Source of the DNA: Nilaparvata lugens
Taxonomy: Eukaryota; Arthropoda; Insecta; Hemiptera; Delphacidae
NCBI RefSeq assembly: GCF_014356525.2
Contig: NC_052518.1
Coordinates: forward strand, 11,242,874-11,306,873
Reading direction: 5' to 3'
Length of the DNA stretch: 64,000 nucleotides
A model generated the notes under the pieces. The model made no database searches, was not told where the DNA came from, and was given only the letters and a program-made list of their open reading frames with translations. Every line of letters starts with the position of its first letter. The first letter of the stretch is position 1. The position numbers and the translations under genes are program-made. This document shows positions 21,981-34,233 of the stretch, in pieces.

Positions 21981-22537
21981 AATTAAAGCGGGTCATTCAC
22001 TATCCGACTGGTGGCTCAACGATTCTGGATCGGTGGTAATACCACTAGTTGGATCTTTCACCACTCACACTCCAATTGGTTGTCCACGAGCTAGTCCAAC
22101 ATCCCCACTCACGTTCCAACTCGACTACGCGGCTGACCTTGGGTTGTCGGATGTGTTGGGTTTCCAGACATCTAAAGCTGCGTACACATACTCGTGCTTC
22201 CAACCCGCACCGAGCACGCTCCTCCCTCGTACCGCCCACGTACCACCATCGCACAGCAATCGCTCCGCCTCCGCTCTCTACTCGCACCGATCATGAACGT
22301 TACGGAAGATGGTAGATCTTCTCGCGTTCCCCGGTCGAACCATTGTTGCTCGCCGGTCGATCATCAATCGCTCTGCTGGAGTGACGTTCGGTCTTGGAGC
22401 GGAACGAAAGTCTGTACGCACCTTAACATTCGACCCAACATCAACAACCCCATCACGGTCCACCGTCGAATCCAACATTAAATGTTGGACCTCTAGCTGG
22501 ACAAGAAATGGAATAGTGTTAATGGCCCGCTTAAAGC
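21981..22537. mobile_element. ~555-bp non-autonomous DNA transposon (MITE)
   Basis: AAAGCGGGTCATTCACTATCC at the left matches the inverse of the right end (GGAATAGTGTTAATGGCCCGC). The interior is unusually GC-rich with few stops on either strand, giving overlapping open frames of 66-120 codons that look fortuitous (low complexity in Ser/Arg/Pro). It contains the near-palindrome CCAACATTAAATGTTGG. Confidence 0.6.
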
Positions 22538-22639
22538 CTTATGTGAGCACCATCCAGCAAAAACAATTACAAACAGCTTATCAATAGCACAATAGCACTT
22601 CATGTGAACAATTCGTCAATTTCGGTATTTTTTCGAAAT

Positions 22640-22790
22640 TAAGCTATCTGAAACACTTATGAAGTGGAAAAAGAACTTGCCTTATAGCAGTGATGTTCGA
22701 TTAGACGTGGTTAGTGTCTTTAGTCTGATGATGCTGCTATAAGTAAATGCTTCTTCCACTTAATATGCGTGTTTTTTAAAATAATTCAAT
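22640..22790. repeat. imperfect foldback repeat
   Basis: CACTTATGAAGTGGAAAAAG ... TTATAGCAG is inverted as CTGCTATAAG ... CTTCTTCCACTTAATATGCG. Non-coding. Confidence 0.55.
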
Positions 22791-22987
22791 GTTTCACTAA
22801 TAGTGGAGAAGAATGGATACAAAATACAAACATGAAGCTCTTTATGATATTTATCACTGATGCAAAATATATAGCCTATAGATAGTAATATGAATAATAG
22901 TTAACAACATTGTCAATTCCTCATGTGATTTATTTAAAAAAAAAAAACAAATTACAGTTTCAATGCTCAAGGGTCTATCATTATATC

Positions 22988-23214
22988 CTGTCCAAATAGG
23001 CATGAGCTCTGAAGGATTAGGCCGACCCTCCTACTACTCACACACACACAAGCGCAGTCTCCTTTTGTGTGTGTGAGTAAAGGGACGGTCTGTCTACCTG
23101 TATACTATGGTATATCAATTGCGCAGGTAGGCCGGGCGTGTGTCCCTACGCGTGGGGGAGCGAGGGTCGGCTTAATCTTCCAGGGCTCATGGCAGTTTGG
23201 ACAGACTATAGTGG
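22988..23214. mobile_element. MITE family A, complete copy
   Basis: Ends CTGTCCAAATAGGCATGAGC and (inverse) GTCCAAACTGCCATGAGC, followed on both sides by GGATTAGGCCGACCCTCC / AGATTAAGCCGACCCTCG. The interior has a (CACA)n/(TGTG)n hairpin. A second, larger copy is at 41903-42796. Confidence 0.75.
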
Positions 23215-23460
23215 CAGTGGTCGAGTGAACTGAGTATAAACTCAGTACCGAATGGTATTTTTAAATAAATCACATGTCGAATTGACAATTCAATTCAATA
23301 TTTCATTTTTGTCGGTCATTTTAATATGGAGGAGTTCCACAGTATTCATGTTTCTGGTGTGAGTTGTAGACTACATAGATTATCAGGTTAATTTATTGTT
23401 TCTATTTTTTTAGTAATGATTAATTCATAGCATATGCTTTTAAAATCGGGGAGCTATGAA

Positions 23461-23735
23461 TTTGGCTTGAATTGATGTAAGATAATTCAATATTTATTAT
23501 GTTAAAAATATTTTTATTGACTGAAATATTTCATTTTTCCATTTCTTTCTCGATTCAACATTTTTTGCTAGTATGTTTTTAAACTGAGAATTGATGTATT
23601 TGGCTTGAATTGATGTAAGATAATTTAATATTTATCATGTTAAAAATATTTTCATTGAGTGAAATGATTAATTTTTCCATTTCTTTCTCAATTCAACATT
23701 TTTTGCTAATATATTTTTAAACCGAGAATTGAACT
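23461..23735. repeat. tandem duplication, period ~141 bp
   Basis: TTGGCTTGAATTGATGTAAG starts at about 23461 and 23602. Both units end in a CAACATTTTTTGCTA ... GAGAATTGA block. Non-coding. Confidence 0.7.
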
Positions 23736-24466
23736 CAAGTTAATGGAAGTGAAAACATATCACTAATTTTCATTTGTGTTAATACAAAGCTCATAAAATT
23801 ACTTTGCTGAGCCTGTTGCTCTTTCTCAATTATTTTTGCTCATACCATTGAAACAATGAATAAAATAGTACGATAAATCACCCTGATTCTATTATATTCA
23901 TCAGGGCCCAGTTGTATAATAAAATTCAAACTAGTAGATTATTTCCTAATCTACGAGTAATAACCAGCTGACTACTGGTGTTATTAGTTTGTACTTTATC
24001 ATGCAACAGGCCCCAGAACGTTTTTAGAGTTTCATCATTGTACAAAGTCAAGTTGACCTGATACTATGATACAATGTTGTAATATCATGAACGGTTGCTC
24101 TTAATGTAACGTTATCTAACATCCCTTCATTGTTATTTTTAGCAAAAATAGTAGAAGAAAAGAGGGACAGTTTTGGATATGAGCCTGTCATCCCTTCCCG
24201 GTATAGAAATTGCAAGATATATTGTATGTATCGTAGATTAAAATTTACACTGGGCAGATATGTTGTAGAATTCCTCCATATTAAGGTCAAATGAATAAGA
24301 TTTAGGTAGTAGCTGAAGATGATGCCCTGAACATTCATTCGATTATTCGGATAAAATAAATAAAATGTGTGGAACTGACATTCACTTATTCATTCACTTT
24401 GAATGATAAAGAAATTATGAAATAAATTATGTGTGATTTATGAAGAAATGTGTGTTGTGTTGCAGC

Positions 24467-24605
24467 CATTGGTGAAGAACCCATTCCTTGAAATATTTGT
24501 ATCCGTCTCCAAACTGCCGCTACCTCCACTCTTCTTCTTCATGTTCACAATGATTTGGCAATTGATGATACTTTTCGAAAACCTCATATCGCTTTGGGAA
24601 TTCAG
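24467..24605 (+). CDS. small membrane protein, exon with second hydrophobic segment
   Basis: Acceptor TGTTGCAG, donor TTCAG|GTAATA. It encodes EIFVSVSKLPLPPLFFFMF and then TMIWQLMILFENLISLWEF, a long hydrophobic stretch with few charges. The exit in phase 2 agrees with the next exon (AG|C, Ser). The exact join with the upstream exon depends on one base near 24480 that I could not settle by eye. Confidence 0.5.
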
Positions 24606-25419
24606 GTAATACAAAATCTTCTCTATTCTAAAAAAACGTTAATGATACAGTAATGGACGTCTATTCATATAAAATACATTGTAGATTACATACTAGTAGT
24701 TCTGTGAACAGTAGACCTCACTCAGTTTTCTCATCCACAAGTATCTGATGTCACCTGTTCTAGTTGATTCAGTTCAATCACAATTCACAGTTGAATCATA
24801 ATTTACTCTTAAATTTACTCTTAAAGACTGTTATTTGTTTTCTCCAAGATCAAAAACTGACTTAATTAACTCAGTTCACGTTTGAATTTGTATCCCATAA
24901 TGATAATTTATCCAGTTCCGTAATAATCTTTCCATCTGATAAAAATATTTCCCAACTACTTTAATTTTTTTTCAATCAAGAATATTATAATTTCTTCAGA
25001 ATTATCTAGTTCATTTAATCATTTTTTATTTTATTTTCAATCACCTATTAATTTTTTTTTCAAATGTAAGAATATTGATGGGATCATAAAAAATATTGAA
25101 ACCCTACCTTATAGAAATAGACACGGCCAGACATCTGTATAATGCATGCAATGAATAATCCACTTGTTGTCTGATTGATTGTGAACAATTCTTTAGTCTG
25201 ATTATTGTTTATTGTTTTTGAAGGGACGGATTCAAGGATCCAAAGGTTCAAAGAACCCCACAAGTCAACCGAAGCTTATTGTGTTCCCAAGTAGTATGTT
25301 AGTTAGGCAAATCAATACCCATGTCCTTTACAAGAACCAGGAGTTTTTCCCTATGCCAACATTCCATTCATTACCTGGTTGCAATACAGTGTGATATGCT
25401 TTGCAGTCTCTTCTGACTG

Positions 25420-26055
25420 ATTAGAACTCGTGACCTAAGTGAGTTCCACTCCTGGCCTTTTTGTAGGTTCTTCCGCTGAGAGAGGGGACGCCAAACTGCC
25501 TCTAAGGCACCCTCGACTCAGCCTCTTGACCCACATTTGTGCCTGGAGTTTCACCCATCTCTGGTCTCTTGAGTTTTTCTTTTTGCCCCTCCGAAACTCT
25601 GCAGGGTCAAAAGCCTCACCTCTCCCAAGAAGTTTTGCCTGAATGGCCGCCCTTCTTTGAGCAGTGGTGAGTTTTGGCCTCTCTACCCACAAACTCGTGA
25701 CCTACGTGAGTTCCACTCCTGGCCTTTTTGTAGGTCCTTCCGCTGAGATAGGGGACGCCAAACTGCCTCTAGGGCGCACGGCGCCCAGCCACCCTAGACT
25801 GAGCCTCTTGACCCACATTTTTGCCTGGAGTTTCGCCCATCTCTGGTCTCCTTGGTTTTTCTTTTTGCCCCTCCGAAACTGCCCTGATGGGCAGATTCCG
25901 TAGGTTTGAAGGCAAGGTAACTTCTGAAGTTGCCTTGTGATCCATCCATTTAAGTCGCCTCCTACGACAAGCATGGCTACTGTGGGTGAATTCTGGTTTT
26001 CAATACATTCTTGAGTACGATGATCGACTCAAAGCTCCCCCAACCCACAGGGGGC
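25420..26055. repeat. dispersed repeat with an internal tandem duplication
   Basis: Two ~250-bp direct copies start ACTCGTGACCTAxGTGAGTT (25426 and 25691) and share GGGGACGCCAAACTGCCTCT and TTTTTCTTTTTGCCCCTCCG. The 3' part reads AAGTCGCCTCCTACGACAAGC and ends CCAACCCACAGGGGG, a block I associate with dispersed arthropod repeats. Open frames of 67-90 codons on both strands are shadows of the repeat. Confidence 0.65.
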
Positions 26056-26129
26056 TTAGTCTGATTAATCCTATCTTCAAAGTATCTTTATATATTATAA
26101 AGATATCTTTTCATATATCCTCAAATGCA

Positions 26130-26420
26130 ATTTCTTAAAACCTTGTGTATACATCGACGCGCAGTTGAAAAAGGAATATTCCTGCCAAATCTCAACGAAT
26201 TCTATCAACGCGATTGGCCGTAATCTCGTTACATGCAGACATACAAAAGAAAATCCGAGTCAAAACATAGACCTCACTACGTTCGGTCAATTATGACTCA
26301 ATTCCAAAATCGATAATTTTTTCAAAATCGATTATAGAAACTGATGCGCGAAGATTTTTTCAAATTTGTAAACACCGATCATGTATTTGAAATAATGGAC
26401 AAAAGAGAGGCGGAAAAGAA
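26130..26420 (-). repeat. unidentified dispersed-repeat-like segment
   Basis: On the minus strand it reads ACCGAACGTAGTGAGGTCTA, GACTCGGATTTTCTTTTGTA and GCAGGAATATTCCTTTTTCA, phrases I associate with the 3' part of a common arthropod mobile element, but I cannot name the family. Confidence 0.3.
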
Positions 26421-26429
26421 GACAAACTA

Positions 26430-27059
26430 ATAAATACAATAAATTATACGAATCAAATATAAGGGATTAGTATAAGATACAACTACGATAAAACAAAACA
26501 CCTTCATATGAATGTATTTATAAACATGACCTTAATTATTCAAATTACTAAACTTATGAACAGTCAATTTGTCAGCTCACACAATATCGTATGTGAGTCC
26601 GCTTATTCGTTCAATTTTGACATGTAGTATTTATTAAAAATCTCTTATGATAGCATACAGGACTAAAAGAAACTTAGCATATACATTTTGGAATCAGATG
26701 GAAACAGTTGAAAGTTAAATTTTAAGAGAATAAAAATTTCAGATGATATCTCTGGAAGAAAATAAATATTTTAGATTTTGTTTCTTTTTTTCCGGTTAGA
26801 AACTATAATTAATAAAAAGGTTCAAATGAGAAGAAAATAAATTACTTGATAGTCCACCCATTGGTATACAATGGGCTTAGCACTCAGAAATCCAGTGAAC
26901 CAAGTGTAGTCAAAATAAGGAAAATTTGCTACTACCTATAAGCTAATTTAGTGAATGACTACTATCATAATCTAGATAAACTATTAACACTAGTATTTTA
27001 TTAACGTTTTGGTGAGGGCTACTCTTATTTATCTGGAAATTACAAGTTAAAGTACCTTT
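26430..27059. other. AT-rich non-coding stretch
   Basis: No coding, RNA or repeat structure I can support. Part of the last intron of the membrane-protein gene. Confidence 0.45.
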
Positions 27060-27265
27060 TTTAAAATATTTTATTCATGACATGTTTCAACATACCATTT
27101 TGCCATTGATGCCATTTTCAAGTGTGAGAATAAAAGTTTTAAAACAGGGTACTTGGATTTTCAATTTCCAGTTACACTAGTATTTTAAATAACTATAGCA
27201 GAATTACAACAATAATTTGAAATGTAATGTTTTGTTCCCTAACTTTATTCTGTTTATTTTTGCAG

Positions 27266-27368
27266 CATGATTCATATTTTTCGGACTTGGAATCGGATTG
27301 TTTTTGCCTTTCGTAGACGGAGGGTGCGGTTCAATGACGAGGTGCAATACTTCTACTTTGATAATTGA
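27266..27368 (+). CDS. small membrane protein, terminal exon with RVRF motif
   Basis: Acceptor TTTTGCAG. The split Ser codon is followed by MIHIFRTWNRIVFAFRRRRV and RFNDEVQYFYFDN, then TGA at 27366-27368. An AATAAA signal overlaps the stop. The tail has a five-Arg cluster containing RVRF, which fits the RVxF docking motif of protein phosphatase 1 (established motif). Placement right after a membrane segment suggests a cytosolic basic tail. I do not recognise the family. Confidence 0.6.
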
Positions 27369-27759
27369 ATAAAAGAATTAAACAATATTCTTCAGCTAAT
27401 ATTTGATTGTATCCTGTACATGTAATGATAAATTTGTAATTATTTGAATCTTTTTCCCTAATCATTCATTGTGTGTTTTTTCTATATTAGTAATTAATTC
27501 ATTACTTACTTTTGTATTCATTGTAATTAAATAATTTGTTTTTCTGTGGTAATTCATATCTTTTTAACTATGTTATAAAAAACGCTATCTATGGTGGTAC
27601 TCCAAAGAGAAATAATTGCTGGTAGAGCTGAGACAGGCTAATGTCCAATGTTTGGTCATGTTTGGAGCATCCAATTTTTGGTCATGCTCCTGCCAATCAC
27701 CAACTATTTATATTGTTCTCGTCGTAGTAAACCTCAAGAGAGTCACACCACAGAAGATG

Positions 27760-27815
27760 TGAGACTCCTCCTCCTCCTCCTCTTCCTCTTCCTCTTCCTC
27801 CTCCTCCCCCCCTCC
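27760..27815. repeat. pyrimidine-rich microsatellite
   Basis: Runs of CTCCTC and CTTCCT followed by CCCCCCCTCC. Low complexity. Confidence 0.9.
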
Positions 27816-28224
27816 TTCTACTCAATAATATGTATAATCAAGAATACTGCTAATCAAGTGAAGAGTGAACAACTATATCTATAACTATACTTGTAAATGA
27901 AATTATTATCATCCATTATAAATCTTTCTTGTTTTTGGGTATTTTTGAGGATTGACCTCGCAAATATTTAATTCCAGGATGCTGAATCCGAATCTGAAAT
28001 CGGGAATTCTCTATCTTCATTTTGAAGGGAATTAGGTTTTGATGGATAGATGAGTTATAATCGTTTCCTAGGAAAATCGCCGGAAACCTGGCTGAGATTG
28101 ATCGAAAAAAGGACAAACCTTCAAACCTGAGAAATTTGCAACGATCTCCCGTCTACACGACGCAAACCTGGTTTGCGCAAATATCGTTATCGCTTCACAC
28201 GAACAAACTTCACTCTCACTCCCT

Positions 28225-28258
28225 CTCTGTCACACACAAACTCTCTCTCTCTCACTAG
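28225..28258. repeat. (CT)n-type low-complexity tract
   Basis: CTCTCTCTCTCTCA and neighbouring CTCTCACTCCCTCTCTG. Non-coding. Confidence 0.8.
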
Positions 28259-28456
28259 CTACCCTTAGTGAAAATTGGCAACAGTGCTGGGAAAGAAGGG
28301 TGGTGGTGTCAAGAGAAAGCTTCGACCTTGAGGAACCTTTTCCGTTTGGAGTACGGATGCAGTTTCTTGAGTGAAACAAAAGTGTTGAACTCTTCTGCTC
28401 CCAGCAAAGAATTTATCTGTGGCATCAAAGTACAGATTTCACTGACATGGAGCTGC

Positions 28457-28600
28457 TGAGATTTTTATCTGAATTGTTTCAAAAGATACACAACTTTGAA
28501 TATGCGGGAATGTGAAAATGAGGAAAATATCGCGAATTTCTCTATATTCAAAGTTGCGTATCTTATAAAACACTTCAGATAAAACATCTAAAAAGGTAGA
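28457..28600. repeat. imperfect foldback
   Basis: TTTATCTGAATTGTTTCAAA ... ACAACTTTGAATAT is inverted as ATATTCAAAGTTGCGTATCT ... CACTTCAGATAAAA. Non-coding. Confidence 0.6.
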
Positions 28601-29164
28601 AGTAAAGGTTGTAGAGAATTTTCTCATCTTTTTACTCCCATGAACCATACTTCTGATTTCAATACCGTTCATAAGTTACAGCCAATTGAGAAAATTATGA
28701 TTTTTATTTTCTCATTTTTTGCGATTTTATTGTTATTCAAGAGTCTCTAAAATGAGTACAATACATGAAAGAAACTTGCGATTGGTCTCAAATGAAAAAT
28801 AATTCTGTTCTTCAAATCAAGACCAAGTACCATTTTTTATCATTTCGGGTTACCGAAATACAGTTTTGAATATGGAAATTTGCCATTTTTTCGTTTATGC
28901 AAATATGGGCTAAAATACACACTAGGAGTTTTCTAATTTTTGAATAAATTCCAGTTATGATACATGATTTTTATCCGCCTTAACGAGCTGAGAAGAATGA
29001 TCTGTAGTACGAGGAGATCTGATCATTCTGTCAAAAGTTAGAAGTGTTTAAAGTGAATGAAATTTTTTCAAATATTAGGGGCATGTGACACCCTGTCCAC
29101 GGTAGAAAATACCTCCGTTCATCGTAACTGTGGAACTTTTAAGTGCTATCTGTGATTTCTCTAT

Positions 29165-29516
29165 CCCCTGCTTTCTATTACCCAACCAGAAACAGATTGC
29201 ATACCAACATTCAGATTCCCCGGTTAAATAAATAACTCCATTCAACTAGGAAACTGTTTCCACCTAGCTCATTGGCTTTACCGTAATATTCCAGTTGAGA
29301 TCTCTGACATTGAGGGGTGTAGCGTTGTCGTATACAAGTGTAGAGTGAGCAGGTGGCTGCTCTACATTGGGGCAGAGGCTTCGGAGGCTCTCCTAAATTC
29401 GCCTTATAGATGAATATTTCCTTTATAATGCCAGCATATTATTTCACATATTCATCCATATTATTATGTTGTTAATTTTTTTCCCCGCCCACACAATATT
29501 GAAATAATAAAGTTAT
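29165..29516 (+). mobile_element. LINE 3' end, related to the remnant at 44-1002
   Basis: Residues YPTRNRLHTNIQIPRLN, then after a frameshift HLAHWLYRNIP and YKCRVSRWLL...ALLNSPYR with TGA at about 29410-29412. These align block for block with the C-terminal end of the LINE at 53-537. A short 3' UTR ends near AATAATAAAGTTATGAC. 5'-truncated and dead. Confidence 0.7.
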
Positions 29517-29595
29517 GACTGCCGAGTGATACCCTTAAGCGCCGTTGAGCTGAAAATTATTATTATTATTTGTATGTTTATACTGCAATCATATA

Positions 29596-29618
29596 AATAT
29601 ATATATATATATATATTT
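29596..29618. repeat. (AT)n microsatellite
   Basis: A run of ATATATAT of about 22 bases. Confidence 0.9.
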
Positions 29619-30289
29619 TTCATATTTCAATATTCCAAACTATGTTCAAGAAGCATAACTTCATCAATTCAAATCAGTGTATTTTTTCTGTCTGATTTAG
29701 TTCGACTCCTCCCTGCACACGAACAAATCATCCACGCAGTTGAGTATATTCTTCATATTTATTATTGTTACACTATTATTTTGTAAATATGTATTCTTTG
29801 ATGAATAAATTTTAATTGTTAGTCCGCACTAGATCACTATCACTGTCAATAAGAAAATAGCTCATTATTATTATCATTGATATTGCAGTGTTATTCTCTC
29901 ATCCCTTATATATTTCTCCACTTACATAGAACAATATAAAGAAAATAAAAAGTAGGTTTCATTTCGGGGAGGGGGGAATCATCCCCATATCCCCCTGGAT
30001 ACGCCACTGCTCCCCCATCACTAAATTCGAAAATTCCTAAGGAATCCTGTTCAGAATTAATTGTTCTTCCACATGATGTGTGGTTTTTAATCATTACTAG
30101 AAAAAGATCCAAGTTGTACGGGGTAGAGGTGGTAGGTTTGCATAATTTTGAAAAACCCTTAAAAATACCCCTTTAGTGAAAATTCTTAGCTCCGTAACCA
30201 TAGATGGTAGAGTCCTGCGCGACCACTCAATTCATTGGAAATTTTGTTATATTTAATTTTGTAGAGAATGATTTTTCTCGAAAAACTCA

Positions 30290-30480
30290 AGGTTTTCGAG
30301 AGTAAATGGAAAAATTAAAAAGAGACCGAAATTTCGGGGTTTTTTGGGGGTGAAGCCGTCTTGTGGCGTTTCAGCAAATTTCAGATTCGAATTCAGCGCC
30401 CCAAAAAATTCGACGGTGATCCGTCGAGGAAAATTCTGTCAGGGCTGTTTCCTGAAAAACGACCATTCGACGACTAATAA
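30290..30480 (+). repeat. dispersed repeat, partner of 18470-18620
   Basis: Contains GGGTGAAGCCGTCTTGTGGC, then CAGCAAATTTCAGATTCGAA and ATTCGACGGTGATCCGTCGA, matching the minus-strand copy at 18470-18620 with scattered changes. The upstream CCCCTGGATACGCCACTG phrase at about 29988-30010 may belong to another unit. Confidence 0.6.
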
Positions 30481-33400
30481 TATAATTATATCTTAATTAT
30501 TGATAAATATATTTTTCATAATAATCATATTTCCTTACAATTATTTATTAATTATTCAATTTATTAAGTGGCAATTTATTATTCCTCTGTGTATCGAAAT
30601 GGAAAAAATAAGTCCATTTTTTGTACAAAAGTTTTAGGTTGCTGCACCTGTGGAAAAACTTGCATGGTCATTTCCCCGTTGGTCAAGTCAACTTCCTTTT
30701 CCTTTCATTCTTTAACCCTTGTTGCATCAAGTTGATACGGGTTTCCAGCTTTCCAGTTTTTCACTTCAAGGTAATTTTTCTCAGATATTATCTACTATTC
30801 ATCCATAGAGTTAAATTCGGAAGCTTATTTAATGTTTATGAAGGCTTAAGCTCTGAATTAGGCATATTACTTTTATTCAGAATTACCATTCAACTTTACA
30901 CACATGTTGATTACGTCTTGCTTCGTTGTGTTTAATTATAAAATAATAGGCCAGGTGTGCTGAAGTTGTGCTTTTGTGGAAAACATTTTTCACAAGTTTC
31001 ACTGAAAATTATATCGGGTTGAGAAGAATTGTTGAGGTTTAGAAAAATTTGCTTGAACCCCTGTGATTTTTACCTCTGGAAAGTAGAAAATGATCGACTG
31101 GATGAAAGTGGATGAAAATTGCTAACACTGGCATGACGATAGAAAACAATTATTCTTCTCGGTAAGTACATGTAATTTTCATTTGTTTGCTCCTGTTCTC
31201 TAATTACATTTATCCCTTTCTAATTAACTAATCTAACGTAATTAGCCTATTCAACTAATATGACGTGATTAACCTAATTGATTAATCTAGTAGGCCTATT
31301 CTTTATAGAAATTAAATATAATAAGCTTACCGATGCCAAAGAATTTATGATCTATGCTTGACATTCTAATTAACTCTATCGTAATTAGCCTAATTACTCT
31401 AATTGACTTGAGTTACCGTATGTAGCATTTTTTTAGAAATTAGTAATGGATACCGGAAAATAATGATCTATGCTAGACATCTGAAATCTGTTCAGTGATA
31501 TTATTGTTCTTATTTTTTTCTGTATCTATAATTAGTTTTATTTCTAATTGCTTTTGAACGTGCAATAAAATCACATCAACTTGTAAAAGTATTGTAGGTC
31601 TGTTTATTGCTAGGTTATGGGGCATTAAACCATCAATGTGCTCTAAAAAATTTGATCCGATCAAACTTCTATTACATATTTTTGCATTTGGAATTGTTTT
31701 CCTACTTTAATTTACTTGGAGTGCACTAGTATCGATACTAGGCTATTAATTAAAAATTGAACTGGAACTAATTTTCTGGATAAAAATTCAAACTAAATAA
31801 TTACTAAAACTGAGGTATTTAATCAGAAATTAAATTTATCTCCCAAAAACGTATTACGAAAAAAACAAAAAGATTCCAATAGAAAGCCTCTATTACAAGG
31901 TACATAATGATAATTGTAATAACAGGCTACTATATTAATTTAACTGAGATATTTAGATATTTTAATATCGATATATTATGTTATCACTGATGAAATCATA
32001 GCAAAGCTAGCCTTTTTTGTTGTAAATGATTAATTTTGATCATCGTATCACAAGGGCCAATTCTTCTGAGTTAGCATTCGAAATTCTATGATAACTAAAA
32101 TAACATTAAAAACAAGGTCCATACACCTGCAGTGAATAAACAAGTTCAAGTGAAAGTAACTAAATCAATTCAATTAATACGGTAACTGAATAAAGTAACT
32201 CAAGCCCAAATTAATAAAGTAACTGAATCAGAGCCCAAATTAGGTGCTCCCTATATTAATCAAAACCATAGATAATTTCAATTGGACGTGCAATCACAAT
32301 AGACGATCTGTATGAAGCAGTTACGGTATTATAGGCTATAAACTTTGAAATAGTGAAGTCAAAGATTATTGTGGTTACAACATAAATATCAAATCAATTG
32401 TCTTGATCACTAAAATATGAATAACGTTCTTTGGAGCCCTGTCAAAATTCCACAGATAACATTGTCATGCTGATTTTTTCTCATTCAATTGACATTTTTC
32501 ATCCGCTAATCATTGAACAGCATTCGATAATAATAATTTTCCGAAGGGAAATTTTCAAATTTCCCTTGTGCACATTTGATTGTGGTTTAGGTGACTAGCT
32601 GGAGTTCTTGAAGAGCTTGGATGAGGTTCATGGGGAAGTTGTCCTGATTTAAGTTTTTGTTTTTCTTCTATTCTAGTGTTTTCATCTCAAGTTTTCTCCT
32701 CCATTAGTCAAATTTAGAGCAAATTTATTCAATTTTGTAAATTTATACAGGGTCATTTTTCAACCCATTATTAAGTAACTTCACTTTTTATGTATATATA
32801 GATGTAGGCCTATTTGTGTTTGATATTGAATTTGAATTTGTTGTGTTGAATTAGAATATTACGTTGTCTGTAACTATGATCAGTTGAATGGCAATAGAAT
32901 TATATCTATTTATTTATTTTTTTGTCATCAAATAAATCAGGCTCAACGGATATAAATGATATCTGGTGCCTCATATTTTCATTCAAAGGCTTCAACTCTC
33001 TCATCATTTGATCTATACTAGAATTATTTTCTTCAGTCTCTGAGGAGCCTATTTTTGTATTTATAATGAAAAATTAGTACAGTATGACTTATGAATTAGA
33101 ATGACATAGTAATAAGTCTAATAACACTATCAATCATCATATTATAGCAGATGAAGTTTTTTAGCTACACTGTGGCACAGAATGTCCCAACACTATAGAT
33201 TGAATCAATGGAACATCTTACCAGCACAACAATGATATCAGTGGAAAAGCATAGTGGAAAAGTGAAAGTCGAGAAATTTAGGGGCTTGTAACATCACAGT
33301 AAGTTACTGGGGAAAATAATTTCCCTTGAATATTAATAAACACAGATAACCCAATCTCTATGTTATAAAACATGTTGTATAGTCCCCACTTACTGATTGC

Positions 33401-34233
33401 TTATTATTTATGAATCCAAGCAATTTAAATTGGAAATAAAAATTTGAAATACAAAAATTTTAAATTTATAGCCAAGGCTGTATTAAAAGGCTGTTAATAA
33501 TTATTAGGGAACGACCTTGAAAATTTCATACACAGCATAACACTCTAAAATAGAAGCATTAAATTGAAATTTAAAATACAGTGTTTCCAAACTCCCTACT
33601 AATATTCTAGGGAATTTATTTCCTGAATAACGAAAAACTCGTTGATTTTACAAAAAATACAAGAATTTTTCAGTAAATTCAATTACAAATCAATTGGCAC
33701 CCTATTAACAAATCAATTGACACCCTATTAAGGTGACCTACCGTTAGAGGATTATGTAACTTCGTATTATTGTTATTGGAATAACCTAAAATCGCTTATT
33801 AGTAACATGCAATGCAAATAGATTGTTGCATTATTGAGGCGACTTCATCAGCATGCCTCGGTGTGCACTGCAACAAACTTTCAGTGATCACCTATCACTG
33901 GTTTTTAAAAGCTGTCATTTTGAAATGAATTTATTGGTCTACATTTCTGATAATGAAACTATTCAACGGAAAATAAATGTTGATTTTGGTTTATTTTAAA
34001 TATCAGGAGATTGTCAGAACTGAGTTGAATAAATTGAATAACATTTTATAATTTGATAAAAACCTGGTTTCTCCACTCATGGAACGATGATATTTCACTT
34101 ATGGCGAAAGAAATCCTAGTGCTGAGAAATATATATCTTCATTCACGTTTCTTATTCAACTATAAAGTGATAAGTTTAGATCTTGTGAGACCGGATTCCC
34201 CAGAATATAATCGTTTTTTCGTATTTCCATGTT
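30481..34233. other. long AT-rich non-coding stretch
   Basis: About 3.7 kb without a coding frame I can support. The 104-codon open frame at 30621-30935 has no recognisable motif and no splice context. Short internal repeats of TAATTAGCCTAATT-type words occur at 31200-31400. GTAACTGAATxAxAGCCCAAATTA is repeated near 32180-32240. Confidence 0.5.

Noticed and set aside
21934..22590. Overlapping ORFs of 80-120 codons on both strands
   Set aside because: They lie inside a non-autonomous inverted-repeat element, are of low complexity and have no protein motif. Open on both strands because of base composition.
22710..22760. CTGATGATGCTGCTATAAG as another hammerhead core
   Set aside because: No GAAA and no helix III follow; only the heptamer matches.
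30621..30935. 104-codon ORF in the long non-coding stretch
   Set aside because: Composition reflects AT-rich DNA; no motif, no initiation or splice context.
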